A stretch of DNA of 37,119 bases from Acidobacteriota bacterium (GCA_023265315.1 JAHFUA010000013.1:1-37119); one strand, 5' to 3'. Shown: positions 8,879-17,511, numbered from the stretch's first letter. A program made the numbers and translations. The notes: generated by a model from the letters alone, not told the origin.

Positions 8879-9811
8879 ATGCCTGCTATCGAAACCGTCC
8901 AACTGGAGAAGAGCTATACCGTCGGATTCTGGCGCAAGCGCCGGGTGGCGGGGCTGAAGCCCCTGAACCTGTCGGTCGAATCGGGAGAGGTCTTTGGATA
9001 TCTGGGACCGAACGGTGCGGGCAAGACCACCACGCTGAAGCTGCTGATGGGCCTCATCTTCCCTACTGGCGGTTCGGCCCGCATCCTGGGGATGGAGATC
9101 GCCGACCCCCGCATGAAGTCGCTCATCGGCTTCCTGCCGGAGCAGCCGTATTTCTACGACTATCTGACGGCCTCGGAACTGCTCGAGTACTACGCCCAGC
9201 TCTCCGGCGTCTCCGGGCGGGAGCGCACGCCGCGAGTGCGGCAGGCGCTGGCGCTTGTGGGCATGACGGAGTCGGCGCGCACGCAGCTGCGCAAGCTCTC
9301 CAAGGGCATGCTGCAGCGGGTGGGCATCGCGCAAGCCATCCTCCACGATCCCAAGGTGGTCTTCCTCGACGAACCCATGTCGGGACTCGATCCCCTGGGC
9401 CGCCGCGAGGTCCGCGACCTTATCCAGACCCTGAAGGACGAAGGCAAGACGGTTTTCTTTTCCACCCACATCCTTTCCGACGCCGAGGCGCTATGCGACC
9501 GGGTGGCCATCCTGCACAAGGGCGAGCTGCACGGGGTGGGAGCGGTGGAAGACCTGACCGCGCGCACCGAGAGCAAGGTCGAGATCCTTTTCCACGGCCT
9601 GGAGGCCATCACGCTGCTCTCCGCTCTGGGCGCTGAATGTCACGCCACCGGCGAGACGGTGCGCGCCGTCATCGCCGAAAGCCGACAGGACGCAGCCCTG
9701 GACACGCTCCGCCAACAGGGAGCGCGGCTGATCTCACTGACCCCCGTGCGGGCCACACTCGAGGACTATTTCATCGAGCGGCTGGGCGAGAAAGTGGAGG
9801 CCGGGCGGTGA
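8879..9811 (+). CDS. ABC-2 type transporter ATP-binding protein
   Basis: A 310-residue ATPase. Walker A GPNGAGKT is at 43-50, the signature LSKGM at 140-144, Walker B VVFLDEP at 160-166, and the switch histidine at 197 ([16 protein letters not shown]). The domain layout and the C-terminal ~90-residue tail, which follows the nucleotide-binding domain, match ATPases of ABC-2 exporters and of CcmA/NatA-like systems. It works with the membrane protein encoded 109 bases downstream. The substrate is unknown. There is no clear Shine-Dalgarno sequence; the start is chosen because [13 protein letters not shown] matches the family's first strand. Confidence 0.92.
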   Translation: MPAIETVQLEKSYTVGFWRKRRVAGLKPLNLSVESGEVFGYLGPNGAGKTTTLKLLMGLIFPTGGSARILGMEIADPRMKSLIGFLPEQPYFYDYLTASELLEYYAQLSGVSGRERTPRVRQALALVGMTESARTQLRKLSKGMLQRVGIAQAILHDPKVVFLDEPMSGLDPLGRREVRDLIQTLKDEGKTVFFSTHILSDAEALCDRVAILHKGELHGVGAVEDLTARTESKVEILFHGLEAITLLSALGAECHATGETVRAVIAESRQDAALDTLRQQGARLISLTPVRATLEDYFIERLGEKVEAGR

Positions 9812-9814
9812 GCC

Positions 9815-9887
9815 GAGGAAGCAGGAAGCAGGGGGCAGGAGGCAGGGATGCGTTCCCGGCTTCCTGCATCCTGCTAGCTGCTTCCTC
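9815..9887. repeat. Intergenic inverted-repeat mosaic, AGGAAGC unit
   Basis: The left arm, GAGGAAGCAGGAAGCAGG (9815-9832), pairs with 9870-9887 at 15 of 18 positions. Intervening sequence continues the AGCAGG/CAGGAGGC theme. One-armed copies of the same unit are at 12388-12420 and 30057-30095. Confidence 0.75.
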
Positions 9888-9920
9888 GAATAGCTGCTTC
9901 AACAGAGAAAGTCAAAGAAC

Positions 9921-10694
9921 ATGAACCGCATCTCCGCCGTTGCGTCGAACACCTTCCGTGAAGCCGTGCGCGACCGCGTCCTCTACAACTTGATCTTCTT
10001 TGCGCTGCTGCTGGTGGGCGCGGCGCTGTTGTTCGGCCAGATCTCCATCGGCATCCAGCGCATCGTGCTCATCAACCTGGGCCTGACGGCTATCTCCATC
10101 TTCGGGGTAGTGATCGCCATCTTCATCGGCATCGGGCTGGTCTCGAAAGAGATGGAGAAGAAGACGCTCTACACCATCCTCTCGCGCCCGGTGCGGCGCT
10201 GGGAATTCATCGTAGGCAAGTTCGGGGGGCTGGCCTGGACGCTGGTGGTGAACACCTTCTTCATGGCGGTTGGATTTTTTGCCGCGCTGCTCTTCCTGGC
10301 TCACCGCTTCGAGCGCGCCGATGGCTGGCTGCTGGTGGCGATCTACTTCATCATCCTGGAATTTGTGGTGGTGACGGCTCTGGCGCTGCTGTTCTCGACC
10401 TTTTCCTCCCCGGTGCTGTCGGCGGTGCTGGCGCTGGCCCTGTTCGTGATCGGGACTTTTGCCGAAGACCTGCGGGCGTTTGCCGCCATGAGCCAGGGCG
10501 CGACCCGAGCGTTGGCCACGCTGGCGGCCTATGTGGTGCCGAATTTCGCCTCGCTCAATGTCATCTCGTCGGTCGCCCACGGACAGCCGATCGCCGCCTC
10601 CCTGATCCTCTACAACACCGTGTACTCGCTGTTGTACGCGGGTGCGGCGGTGTGCGGCGCCATCCTGGTGTTCGAATATCGGAATCTCAAATGA
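9921..10694 (+). CDS. ABC-2 type transporter permease
   Basis: A 257-residue polytopic membrane protein with about six hydrophobic segments, starting IAVASNTFREAVRDRVLYNLIFFALLL. The VSKEMEKKTLYTILSRPVRRWEFIVGK segment between helices is typical of ABC-2 permeases (the 'ERE(K)..T..L..P' loop). It is the membrane half of the exporter whose ATPase lies upstream. The substrate is not known. Its stop overlaps the next start by four bases (ATGA at 10691-10694), so the downstream TPR-like gene is translationally coupled and probably functions with the exporter. Confidence 0.88.
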   Translation: MNRISAVASNTFREAVRDRVLYNLIFFALLLVGAALLFGQISIGIQRIVLINLGLTAISIFGVVIAIFIGIGLVSKEMEKKTLYTILSRPVRRWEFIVGKFGGLAWTLVVNTFFMAVGFFAALLFLAHRFERADGWLLVAIYFIILEFVVVTALALLFSTFSSPVLSAVLALALFVIGTFAEDLRAFAAMSQGATRALATLAAYVVPNFASLNVISSVAHGQPIAASLILYNTVYSLLYAGAAVCGAILVFEYRNLK

Positions 10695-11617
10695 CCGCGC
10701 GGGCAACCACGGCTCTGGTAGCGGCGATGGTGCTCACGGCCGCGCTGGCCGGCGCCAGCCTGACGGTGCGCCGCCTCGACCGTCTCCGCGCCGGGGCGAC
10801 AGCGGAGGAAGCGCTTTACGTGCCTTCGCCCAAGTTCCTCCAGCGCATGAGCTTGGGTTACACCGGCCTCGTGGCCGACATCTACTGGACACGCGCGGTG
10901 CAGTACTTCGGCAGCCGTCACCACGCGCGCTCCGGGGAATACAAGCTGCTCGAGCCGCTGCTCGACATTGCCACCACGCTCGATCCGCACTTGACGGTGG
11001 CCTATGAATTCGGGGCAACCTTTCTGGCGCAGAAGCCGCCGGAGGGTGCCGGCGATCCCGATGCCGCCGTCCGTTTGGTGGAACGCGGGGTGCGCGAGAA
11101 TCCCTCCGCGTGGAGGCTGTACTACAACCTGGGATTCATCCATTACTTCGAGCGGCGTGACTACGCCGCCGCCGCCGCTGCCTTCGAGCGCGGCTCGCGC
11201 GTCCCGGGGGCGCTGCCCTGGATGAAGGTGATGGCCGCCCACATGTCGCAGCATGCCGGCGCCCTCGAGACCGCACGCTTCCTGTGGTCGAGCCTTTATG
11301 AGACCACGGAGAACGATGATATCCGCGCTAATGCCGCCAAGCATCTGCGGGCACTCCGGGTGGACGAGGAAGTCTCTCTCCTGGAGAAGTTGGTGACCGG
11401 CTTCCACCAGCGTACTGGGCGCTGGCCCGCAAACTGGGCAGAGATGGTGGCGGCGGGGTATCTCCGCTCCGTCCCCCACGATCCCACCCGCAGACCCTAC
11501 CGGCTGTCTCCAGGCGGGCGGGTGCTGGTGCAAGTTCCGGAGGATTTGCCGTTCATCACCCAGGGACTGCCGCCGGGGGAGGAACCATCCAACCAGCGTC
11601 AGCCTGAATCCAAGTGA
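10691..11617 (+). CDS. Membrane-anchored TPR-like protein
   Basis: A 308-residue protein. The ATG at 10691 is set by the ATGA overlap with the permease stop. An N-terminal hydrophobic anchor (about residues 5-22) is followed by RAGATAEEALYVPSPKFLQRMSLGYTGLVADIYWTRAV, then helix pairs resembling tetratricopeptide repeats (DPHLTVAYEFGATFLA, NPSAWRLYYNLGFIHYFERRDYAAAAAAFERG). The helical region probably works as a protein-protein scaffold on the periplasmic face. Co-translation with the ABC permease suggests an accessory role in that exporter, an inference from position only. I do not recognise the precise family. Confidence 0.8.
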   Translation: MTARATTALVAAMVLTAALAGASLTVRRLDRLRAGATAEEALYVPSPKFLQRMSLGYTGLVADIYWTRAVQYFGSRHHARSGEYKLLEPLLDIATTLDPHLTVAYEFGATFLAQKPPEGAGDPDAAVRLVERGVRENPSAWRLYYNLGFIHYFERRDYAAAAAAFERGSRVPGALPWMKVMAAHMSQHAGALETARFLWSSLYETTENDDIRANAAKHLRALRVDEEVSLLEKLVTGFHQRTGRWPANWAEMVAAGYLRSVPHDPTRRPYRLSPGGRVLVQVPEDLPFITQGLPPGEEPSNQRQPESK

Positions 11618-11627
11618 GGGAATTTCG

Positions 11628-11667
11628 CTTTTGGCTGTTAGCTGTTGGCTCTTAAGGTTTTGGCTCG
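11628..11667. repeat. GGCTGTTAGCTGTTGGCTC repeat
   Basis: GCTTTTGGCTGTTAGCTGTTGGCTCTTAAGG is a run of GGCTNTTAG-like units. A copy in opposite orientation is present at about 24100-24135 (GCTAAGAGCCAAGAGCTAGG and on), so this unit is dispersed rather than local. Confidence 0.6.
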
Positions 11668-11707
11668 ACCGCTTTCGGTGGGTGCGAACAACCCGGCGTG
11701 CAAATCA

Positions 11708-12388
11708 ATGGCTCTCGATTTCCCATTCGGGGCCACGCGCTTGCTTCAGGCTGTGGCGATGTTCCTGTTGACGGCGACCACGGGAAAGGCGGTCACGGTA
11801 CCGGAGATCGCCGCCAAAGTGGACCAGCGCTACAACCATCTGCAGACGCTCCAGGCCGATTTCACCGAGACTTATCGCGGCGCCGGGGTGTCGCGCAGCG
11901 AATCCGGCGTACTCTGGCTGAAGCGTCCCGGCAAAATGCTTTGGGACTACCGCGAGCCGCGGCCGAAGGTGTTTGTCACCGATGGCAAGTCGGCGTGGTT
12001 CTACGTGCCGGGGGAGCGGCAGGCGCGCAAGGCAGCGGTGAAGAAACTGGACGACCTGCGCTCGCCCTTGCGCTACCTGCTGGGTAAGACCAAGCTGGAA
12101 AAGGAGTTGGTTGGGCTGTCGCTGGCGACCGAGGTTCCCCCCGGGAGGCCGGGCGACGTCGTGCTGCGCGGCGTCCCCAAGGGCATGGAGGACCGGGTTT
12201 CGAGCGTGGTACTGGAGGTAACCCCGGCAGGGGAGATCGTGCGCATGGTGGTCAACGAGGTGGATGGGTCGAGCACGGAGTACCGCTTCGGCAACCAGCG
12301 CGAGAACCAACCCATTGCCGATCAACGATTCCATTTCTCTCCTCCCCCCGGGGTGGAGGTCATCGAGGCGGAGGGCCTGACGCCGTGA
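11708..12388 (+). CDS. LolA-family outer-membrane lipoprotein carrier
   Basis: A 226-residue protein from the ATG at 11708. The N-terminus, FGATRLLQAVAMFLLTATTGKA, works as a signal peptide. The mature part has the LolA pattern: a helix QRYNHLQTLQADFTETY, then strands SESGVLWLKRPGKMLWDYREPRPKVFVTDGKSAWFYVPGERQARK. LolA carries lipoproteins across the periplasm in a hydrophobic beta-barrel half-shell. The exporter genes upstream might deliver a related lipid cargo, but this is positional inference. An ATG at 11645 is in frame, but the extra residues would place the signal peptide too deep; neither start has a good ribosome site. Confidence 0.83.
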   Translation: MALDFPFGATRLLQAVAMFLLTATTGKAVTVPEIAAKVDQRYNHLQTLQADFTETYRGAGVSRSESGVLWLKRPGKMLWDYREPRPKVFVTDGKSAWFYVPGERQARKAAVKKLDDLRSPLRYLLGKTKLEKELVGLSLATEVPPGRPGDVVLRGVPKGMEDRVSSVVLEVTPAGEIVRMVVNEVDGSSTEYRFGNQRENQPIADQRFHFSPPPGVEVIEAEGLTP

Positions 12389-12420
12389 GAAGGCAGGAAG
12401 CAGGAGGCAGGAGGCGGGTG
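12388..12420. repeat. AGGCAGGAAGC repeat, single arm
   Basis: GAGAAGGCAGGAAGCAGGAGGCAGGAGGC directly follows the LolA-family stop. It is the same unit as at 9815-9887 and 30057-30095, with no inverted partner here. Confidence 0.65.
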
Positions 12421-12493
12421 CATGCGTTCGATTCCCGAAAGTAACTTATCCCTTTGGGTCCCGGAGACTTCTAGAGAAGCAGAACCAGCTACT

Positions 12494-12512
12494 TAGGAGT
12501 GTTACACTCCTA
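12494..12512. promoter_or_regulatory. Perfect 19-base palindrome, candidate operator of the pil operon
   Basis: TAGGAGTGT-t-ACACTCCTA: nine of nine pairs around one central base, 13 bases before the pilC start. There is no T-run, and the single-base centre argues against an RNA hairpin, so a dimeric-regulator binding site is more likely. The regulator is unknown. Confidence 0.55.
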
Positions 12513-12525
12513 CAAACAAGGTCCC

Positions 12526-13737
12526 ATGGCAGAGTTCCTCATACGGATGGCGGATGAGCGCGGCCGCGTGCTCGAGCAATTAGAGAACGGTCCCTCGCAG
12601 GAAGATGTGTGCGAGCGTTTCGCGCAGGCTGGATACCTGGTTTATTGGGTGAAGCCGCGGGGCATTCTTGCCGGGGGGGGCTTGCACCGCCGCCGCAGAG
12701 TCAAGCTCGACGAGTTCGTGATCTTCAACGCGCAGTTTCTGACCCTGATCAAAGCCGGGCTTCCCATCCTGACCTCGCTGGACCTGCTGCTGAAGCGGCA
12801 AAAGAGCCCCGTCTTCCGCGCCGTGCTGGAGAACGTGCGCGATCGCGTGCGCAGCGGCGAGTTGCTTTCCGACGCCTTCCTGGCCCAGGGTATCTTCCCC
12901 AAGATCTACACCACCACGCTGCTGGCGGGGGAGAAGAGCGGCAACCTGGAGGAAGTGCTCAGCCGCTACATCGCCTTCCAGCGGGTAGCGTCGGCGGTGC
13001 GGAAGAAGCTGCTGGCATCGCTGGTGTATCCGGCGCTGCTGGTGAGCGGCGTGATCCTGATCCTGACCGTGCTGCTGAACTTCGTCATCCCCAAATTCCA
13101 GGCCTTGTTCGCCGATTTCGGGGCCGACCTGCCGAAGATCACCGTGTTCACCCTTACGGTCGGGACTGCGGTCCGGAACTACTTCTTTATCATCTTCCCC
13201 GCGATCTTTGCAGTGTTGTTCCTGGTGTGGCGCTGGAGCAAGTCGGAGAGCGGATCGCAACGGCTGGATAGGATCCGGCTGGCGCTGCCCCTGCTGGGAT
13301 CCATCTGGCTGAAGTATCAGATCGGGATGTTCTCGCGCATGCTTTCGACGCTGCTGGCGGGCGGCATCCCCCTGATGCCGGCACTGCAGACCGCTGCCGA
13401 TTCCATGCAGAGCCGGCTGATCTCCCGTGCCACTATGGCGGCCGCAGAAAAGGTGCGCGAAGGCAGTCCGCTGGCGCGCAGCCTGGAAGAAACCAGGGTC
13501 TTCCCCGACCTGGCGGTGGAAATGATCGAGGTGGGTGAGTCCACGGGAGCTTTGCCGGCGATGCTGACCTCGGTGGCCGAGTTCTACGAAGAGGATGTGC
13601 AGACCGCCCTGGTGGCCGCGCTGTCGCTGATCGAGCCTGCCATCCTGATCGTCATGGGCGTCATAGTGGCATTTGTGCTGATATCGTTGTACCTTCCCAT
13701 CTTCAGCTTGGGCGCAGGCGGCATTCGGCCCACCTAG
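12526..13737 (+). CDS. pilC: Type IV pilus / type II secretion inner-membrane platform protein PilC
   Basis: A 403-residue GspF/PilC-family protein. Two T2SSF domains are visible, each helical and ending in hydrophobic segments: first around residues 55-180 (FNAQFLTLIKAGLPILTSLDLL...LLAGEKSGNLEEVLSRY), then around 260-385 (FSRMLSTLLAGGIPLMPALQTA...MIEVGESTGALPAMLTSVAEFY). The paired GE.SG.L motifs and a C-terminal membrane anchor are diagnostic. It forms the inner-membrane platform on which the PilB motor acts. The ATG at 12526 follows AAGG; an upstream in-frame start at 12499 falls within the palindrome at 12494-12512. First gene of the pil operon. Confidence 0.93.
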   Translation: MAEFLIRMADERGRVLEQLENGPSQEDVCERFAQAGYLVYWVKPRGILAGGGLHRRRRVKLDEFVIFNAQFLTLIKAGLPILTSLDLLLKRQKSPVFRAVLENVRDRVRSGELLSDAFLAQGIFPKIYTTTLLAGEKSGNLEEVLSRYIAFQRVASAVRKKLLASLVYPALLVSGVILILTVLLNFVIPKFQALFADFGADLPKITVFTLTVGTAVRNYFFIIFPAIFAVLFLVWRWSKSESGSQRLDRIRLALPLLGSIWLKYQIGMFSRMLSTLLAGGIPLMPALQTAADSMQSRLISRATMAAAEKVREGSPLARSLEETRVFPDLAVEMIEVGESTGALPAMLTSVAEFYEEDVQTALVAALSLIEPAILIVMGVIVAFVLISLYLPIFSLGAGGIRPT

Positions 13738-13762
13738 GAAGTTGGGAGGGTTTGGGAGTTCG

Positions 13763-15412
13763 ATGGCTGGCAAGATACCATTGTTCGTGAACGGCAATCC
13801 TGGCGGTCCGATGGACCACAGCGCGGAAGAGACCCGGGCTCGCGACCTGGCGCGCCGCTATCGCTGCGAGTTCGTGGACCTGCGCAGTTTTCATATCCAC
13901 CACGACCTGTTCCGCTCCGTGCCCGTGGACCTGATGTTCCGCTACAACTTCGTGCCCCTGGAGGAACGTGACGGCAACCTGGTCATCGCCCTCGCCGACC
14001 CCAGCCAGCTCATGATGATCGACGAGGTCGGCCTGCTGCTGGGTAAGCGGCTGGTGACCAAGGTAGCCACCCTGTGGCAGATCTCCGACCTGCTGAAGAG
14101 GATGGAACAGTCACAGCGCGTGCTGGAGGAAGCCAGCGAGGGCTTCACCCTCGACGTCATCAAGGAGGACGAAGCCAGCGACGAGACCATCTCCATCGAG
14201 CGGCTGACGGCCGAGGGCGAAGCTAGTCCCATCATTCGCCTGGTAGACACCACCATCTTCACCGCCCTGCAGCGCCGGGCCAGCGACATCCACATCGAGT
14301 CGCGCGACGACTCCTCGGTCATCAAGTACCGCATCGACGGCGTGCTGCAGCAGGCCATGCCGCCCATCGGCCGGGAGCACCATTCCACCATCATCAGCCG
14401 CATCAAGGTGATGAGCGAGCTGGACATCGCCGAGCGCCGCGTGCCCCAGGACGGGCGCTTCCGGGTGCGCTACAGCGGCCGCTCCATCGACTTCCGCGTC
14501 TCCATCATGCCTTCCATCCACGGCGAGAACGCCGTGCTGCGCGTGCTGGACAAAGAGTCGATGAGCGAAAAGTTCCGCAATCTCACCCTCGACGTGGTGG
14601 GCTTCGGCGACGACGATCTGCGCCGCTTCCGCCGCTACATCGCCGAGCCTTACGGTATGGTGCTGGTCACCGGACCGACGGGCAGCGGCAAGACCACCAC
14701 CCTCTACGCCGGGCTCAACGAGATCAAGAGCGAGGAGGACAAGATCGTCACCATTGAGGACCCGGTCGAGTACCAGATCCGCGGCGTCACCCAGATCCCG
14801 GTGAACGAGAAGAAGGGCCTGACCTTCGCCCGCGGCCTGCGCTCCATCCTGCGCCACGACCCCGACAAGATCATGGTGGGCGAGATCCGCGACACCGAGA
14901 CGGCGCAGATCGCCATCCAGTCCGCGCTCACCGGCCACCTGGTGTTCACCACCGTGCACGCCAACAACGTGGTGGACGTGATCGGACGCTTCCTCAACAT
15001 GGGCGTGGAGCCGTATTACTTCGTCTCCGCCCTGAACTGCATCCTGGCGCAGCGGCTGGTGCGCGTGATTTGCGAGGCCTGCAAAAAAAAGGTTTACTAT
15101 CCTCCTGAAGTGCTGGAGGCCAGCGGCCTGGACCCGCAAGTCTGGGGCAGCGTGCCCTTCTACGAAGGGGAGGGATGCATGGAGTGTGGCGGCACCGGCT
15201 TCCGCGGCCGCACCGCAATCCACGAGTTGCTGGACCTGACCGACCGCATCCGGGAGATGATTCTGGAGAAGCGCCCGACCTCGGAGATCCGCCGCGCCGC
15301 GCGCGAGGAAGGCATGCGCTTCCTGCGCGAGTCGGCGCTGGCCAAGGTGAAGGCCGGCACTACCACCCTGAAGGAGATCAACAAGGTCACCTTCATCGAG
15401 ACGACGAGATAA
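13763..15412 (+). CDS. pilB: Type IV pilus / type II secretion assembly ATPase PilB (GspE family)
   Basis: A 549-residue secretion ATPase. An N-terminal GspE_N/MshE-like domain (residues 1-120) precedes the motor. Walker A GPTGSGKT is at 304-311, followed by the Asp box (IVTIEDPVEYQIRGV), Walker B (ILRHDPDKIMVGEIRDTETA) and His box (TGHLVFTTVHAN). The zinc-binding four-cysteine site is present: C437/C440 and C472/C475 (CEAC, CMEC). A four-cysteine site and an N-terminal domain point to an assembly (PilB/GspE) rather than retraction (PilT) ATPase. The start at 13763 is chosen for GGGAG five bases upstream; a TTG at 13742 is in frame. Confidence 0.95.
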   Translation: MAGKIPLFVNGNPGGPMDHSAEETRARDLARRYRCEFVDLRSFHIHHDLFRSVPVDLMFRYNFVPLEERDGNLVIALADPSQLMMIDEVGLLLGKRLVTKVATLWQISDLLKRMEQSQRVLEEASEGFTLDVIKEDEASDETISIERLTAEGEASPIIRLVDTTIFTALQRRASDIHIESRDDSSVIKYRIDGVLQQAMPPIGREHHSTIISRIKVMSELDIAERRVPQDGRFRVRYSGRSIDFRVSIMPSIHGENAVLRVLDKESMSEKFRNLTLDVVGFGDDDLRRFRRYIAEPYGMVLVTGPTGSGKTTTLYAGLNEIKSEEDKIVTIEDPVEYQIRGVTQIPVNEKKGLTFARGLRSILRHDPDKIMVGEIRDTETAQIAIQSALTGHLVFTTVHANNVVDVIGRFLNMGVEPYYFVSALNCILAQRLVRVICEACKKKVYYPPEVLEASGLDPQVWGSVPFYEGEGCMECGGTGFRGRTAIHELLDLTDRIREMILEKRPTSEIRRAAREEGMRFLRESALAKVKAGTTTLKEINKVTFIETTR

Positions 15413-15415
15413 CGG

Positions 15416-15497
15416 CGTTTCACGTTTCAAGTTTCACGTTTCGAGTAGCCTGATGGTGCTGCGCAACGTGCAACGCGAAACGTGAGATGTGAAACGT
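15416..15497. repeat. Intergenic inverted-repeat mosaic inside the pil operon, GTTTCAC unit
   Basis: The left arm, CGTTTCACGTTTCAAGTTTC (15416 onward to 15444), is answered by GCAACGCGAAACGTGAGATG and TGAAACG (to 15497). The 85-base gap between pilB and pilM is wholly built from this unit, while the following pil genes are 2-6 bases apart or overlap. It replaces the ribosome-binding region of pilM. Confidence 0.75.
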
Positions 15498-16388
15498 ATG
15501 CCCACCATCACCAAATCGACTGCGCGTCCGCATCTGGCCTGCGAAGTGGCGGCCGACCGTGTGCTGGCGGCGCGCGCCTCCGGCGGCCGCGTCGAGCTCT
15601 ACACCAGCCATTCGCTGCCGGCGGGGGCCGTGGTGCCCAACCTGGGCAACGTCAACGTGCTCGACGGGCAGGTGCTGCGCCTGGCCATCGCCGAGGCGCT
15701 GGCGGCGGTGCAGGACCGCTCCCGCGACGTGATCGCCATCCTGCCCGACGCTGCTGTCCGCGTGGTCATGGTGGATTTCGATACCCTGCCCGACAAGCCC
15801 GCGGACGCCGAAGCCGTTATCCGCTTCCGCCTGAAGAAATCCCTCCCCTTCAACGTGGACCAGGCGGCGCTTTCCTACGAAGCCCACCGCCTGAACGCGC
15901 ACGTGAAGGTGCTGGCGGCGGTGTCGCCGCAGCCCGTGCTGGAGGAGTACGAATCGGCGTTCCGCGATGCCGGCTACACTCCCGGGGTGGTGGTGCCCTC
16001 GATGCTGGCAGCACTGGGCCTGGTGAATGCCGGCGCGCCCACGCTGGTGGTCAAGGTGGATTCGGTCAGCATCAGCGTGGCGGTGGTGGACGGGGACGAA
16101 CTCCGCCTGCTGCGCACGCTGGAGAATGCCAGCGGCGCCGCCGTCACCGGGGCGCAGATCGCGGCCGACGTTTATCCCTCCGTCGTCTTCTACGAGGACA
16201 CCTACGGCGCCAAGGTGGAACGCGTGCTGGTGGGCGGACTGCCCTCGATGGCCGATATCAGCTCGGCCCTGGAAGCGCAGATCGGCTTGCGCGTCCACAG
16301 CCTGGTCACCGGACGCCATCTCGAGGGCAAGGAAGGCTCTGCGCCAGCTTCGCTGCTGGCGGCGGTTTTGGGAGCACTAGTGGTCTGA
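15498..16388 (+). CDS. pilM: Type IV pilus assembly protein PilM
   Basis: A 296-residue actin-like protein. The N-terminal ARPHLACEVAADRVLAARASGG matches the first strand pair of the PilM/FtsA fold. VDFDTLPDKPADAEAVIRFRLKKSLPFNVDQAALSY is the typical PilM 1C-like region, followed by a second actin-like lobe (TLVVKVDSVSISVAVVDGDELRLLRTLEN). It is shorter than the usual ~350 residues. PilM binds the N-terminal tail of PilN and forms a cytoplasmic ring. The ATG at 15498 lies just after the mosaic and has no Shine-Dalgarno sequence; an in-frame GTG at 15489 is an alternative. Confidence 0.9.
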   Translation: MPTITKSTARPHLACEVAADRVLAARASGGRVELYTSHSLPAGAVVPNLGNVNVLDGQVLRLAIAEALAAVQDRSRDVIAILPDAAVRVVMVDFDTLPDKPADAEAVIRFRLKKSLPFNVDQAALSYEAHRLNAHVKVLAAVSPQPVLEEYESAFRDAGYTPGVVVPSMLAALGLVNAGAPTLVVKVDSVSISVAVVDGDELRLLRTLENASGAAVTGAQIAADVYPSVVFYEDTYGAKVERVLVGGLPSMADISSALEAQIGLRVHSLVTGRHLEGKEGSAPASLLAAVLGALVV

Positions 16389-16390
16389 AG

Positions 16391-16969
16391 ATGCGTACCC
16401 GGATCAATCTCGCGACTCAGCCTTACGAGGATGCGCGGCGCTTCTACCTGCAGTGGGGCGGGCTGTTGCTGCTGCTGGCGGTGATCGCCGCCGTGCTGCT
16501 CAGCCTGGGGGTGAGGTCGTACCACGCCTCGCGCGACATCGCCAGGAAGGTGGCGCAGGAACGCCGCCAGATCGCGGAGATCGACCGCGAGCGCGCCGCC
16601 GCTGAAGCCATCCTCAACCGGCCGGAGAACCGCGACGTGCGCGACAAGTCGCGCTTCCTCAACGCCCTGATCGTGCGCAAGGCTTTTTCCTGGACGCAGG
16701 TCTTCTCCGACCTGGAAAAGATCGTGCCCCCGCGGGTGCGCATCGTCTCCATTCGTCCCGACGTGAACCCCAGCAACCAACTGGAGATCCACCTGGAGGC
16801 CATCGGCGATTCGCGGGAGAAGGCCATCGAGCTGGTGCGCCGCATGGAGGAATCGCCCACCTTCCGCGAGCCCCAGGTGCGGGTGGAGCGCCCCGAGTCC
16901 AACGCGCCCGGGGTCGACTTCACCATTGTGGCCCAGTACATTCCGCAGCTACCGAAGGAGAACCGCTGA
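16391..16969 (+). CDS. pilN: Type IV pilus assembly protein PilN
   Basis: A 192-residue inner-membrane protein. The short cytoplasmic N-terminus RTRINLATQPYEDARRF contains the INLAT motif that docks onto PilM. One transmembrane helix (about residues 19-42) is followed by a coiled coil (REQER-like: VAQERRQIAEIDRERAAAEAIL) and a periplasmic ferredoxin-like domain (VRIVSIRPDVNPSNQLEIHLEAIG). It starts 2 bases after the pilM stop and its TGA overlaps the pilO ATG by one base. An upstream in-frame reading of the pilM region is only a shadow. Confidence 0.92.
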   Translation: MRTRINLATQPYEDARRFYLQWGGLLLLLAVIAAVLLSLGVRSYHASRDIARKVAQERRQIAEIDRERAAAEAILNRPENRDVRDKSRFLNALIVRKAFSWTQVFSDLEKIVPPRVRIVSIRPDVNPSNQLEIHLEAIGDSREKAIELVRRMEESPTFREPQVRVERPESNAPGVDFTIVAQYIPQLPKENR

Positions 16970-17511
16970 TGGCGAACCTGCGCCCGGCACGCAAACGGTT
17001 TACGACGGTCGCCATCGTTTTAGTCGTGCTGGGTGTGGCCGCCGCGGGCTTCCTTCTGTCGCCGCTCGGGCGCTCGCGCAGCGCGCGGGAAACCGAGTAC
17101 GCCGAGGCGCGCCGCGAGCTGCAAACCAAGATGCGGGACGCCGTCCCCCTGCGCGGCATGGACAAGAAGCTGGAGCTGGCGCGGCAGGAGATCGCCGCCT
17201 TTTATCGCGACCGCTTCCCTGCCCAGTACTCCGCCGTCTCCAGCGAGCTGGGCAAGGTGGCGAGCCAAAACGGGGTCCGCATCTCCCAGATCGCCTATGA
17301 GCCCAAGGCGGCGGAGGTCCCCAACATGCAGCAAGTGGTGATCAACGCCACTCTGGACGGCGACTACCTCCAGGTGGTGAAATTCATCAATGCCCTGGAA
17401 CGCGACCGCATGTTCTTCATCGTGGACAGCCTGACGCTGGCGCAAGAGCAGGGCGGCATGGTGCGGCTGCAGGTGAGGCTGGAAACCTATTTGAGGTCCG
17501 AGGCGGCATGA
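16969..17511 (+). CDS. pilO: Type IV pilus assembly protein PilO
   Basis: A 180-residue inner-membrane protein with the PilO layout: an N-terminal membrane helix (about residues 10-30, FTTVAIVLVVLGVAAAGFLL), a periplasmic coiled coil (ETEYAEARRELQTKMRDAVPLRG) and a C-terminal ferredoxin-like domain (VVINATLDGDYLQVVKFINALERDRMFFIVDSLTL). PilO pairs with PilN to form the alignment complex between platform and secretin. It overlaps pilN by one base and the next gene by four. Confidence 0.9.
   Translation: MANLRPARKRFTTVAIVLVVLGVAAAGFLLSPLGRSRSARETEYAEARRELQTKMRDAVPLRGMDKKLELARQEIAAFYRDRFPAQYSAVSSELGKVASQNGVRISQIAYEPKAAEVPNMQQVVINATLDGDYLQVVKFINALERDRMFFIVDSLTLAQEQGGMVRLQVRLETYLRSEAA

Noticed and set aside
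12580-13797. 405-codon minus-strand open frame
   Set aside because: Antisense of pilC; low-complexity Gln/His/Arg composition typical of a shadow.
15416-15497. CRISPR-like repeat array
   Set aside because: Units are under 12 bases, imperfect and inverted, with no spacers of constant length; the same applies to the other mosaics.
15482-16390. Long plus-strand frame continuous with pilN upstream
   Set aside because: It is out of frame with pilM, Arg/Gly-rich and shadow-like; pilN starts at 16391 with the canonical INLAT N-terminus.
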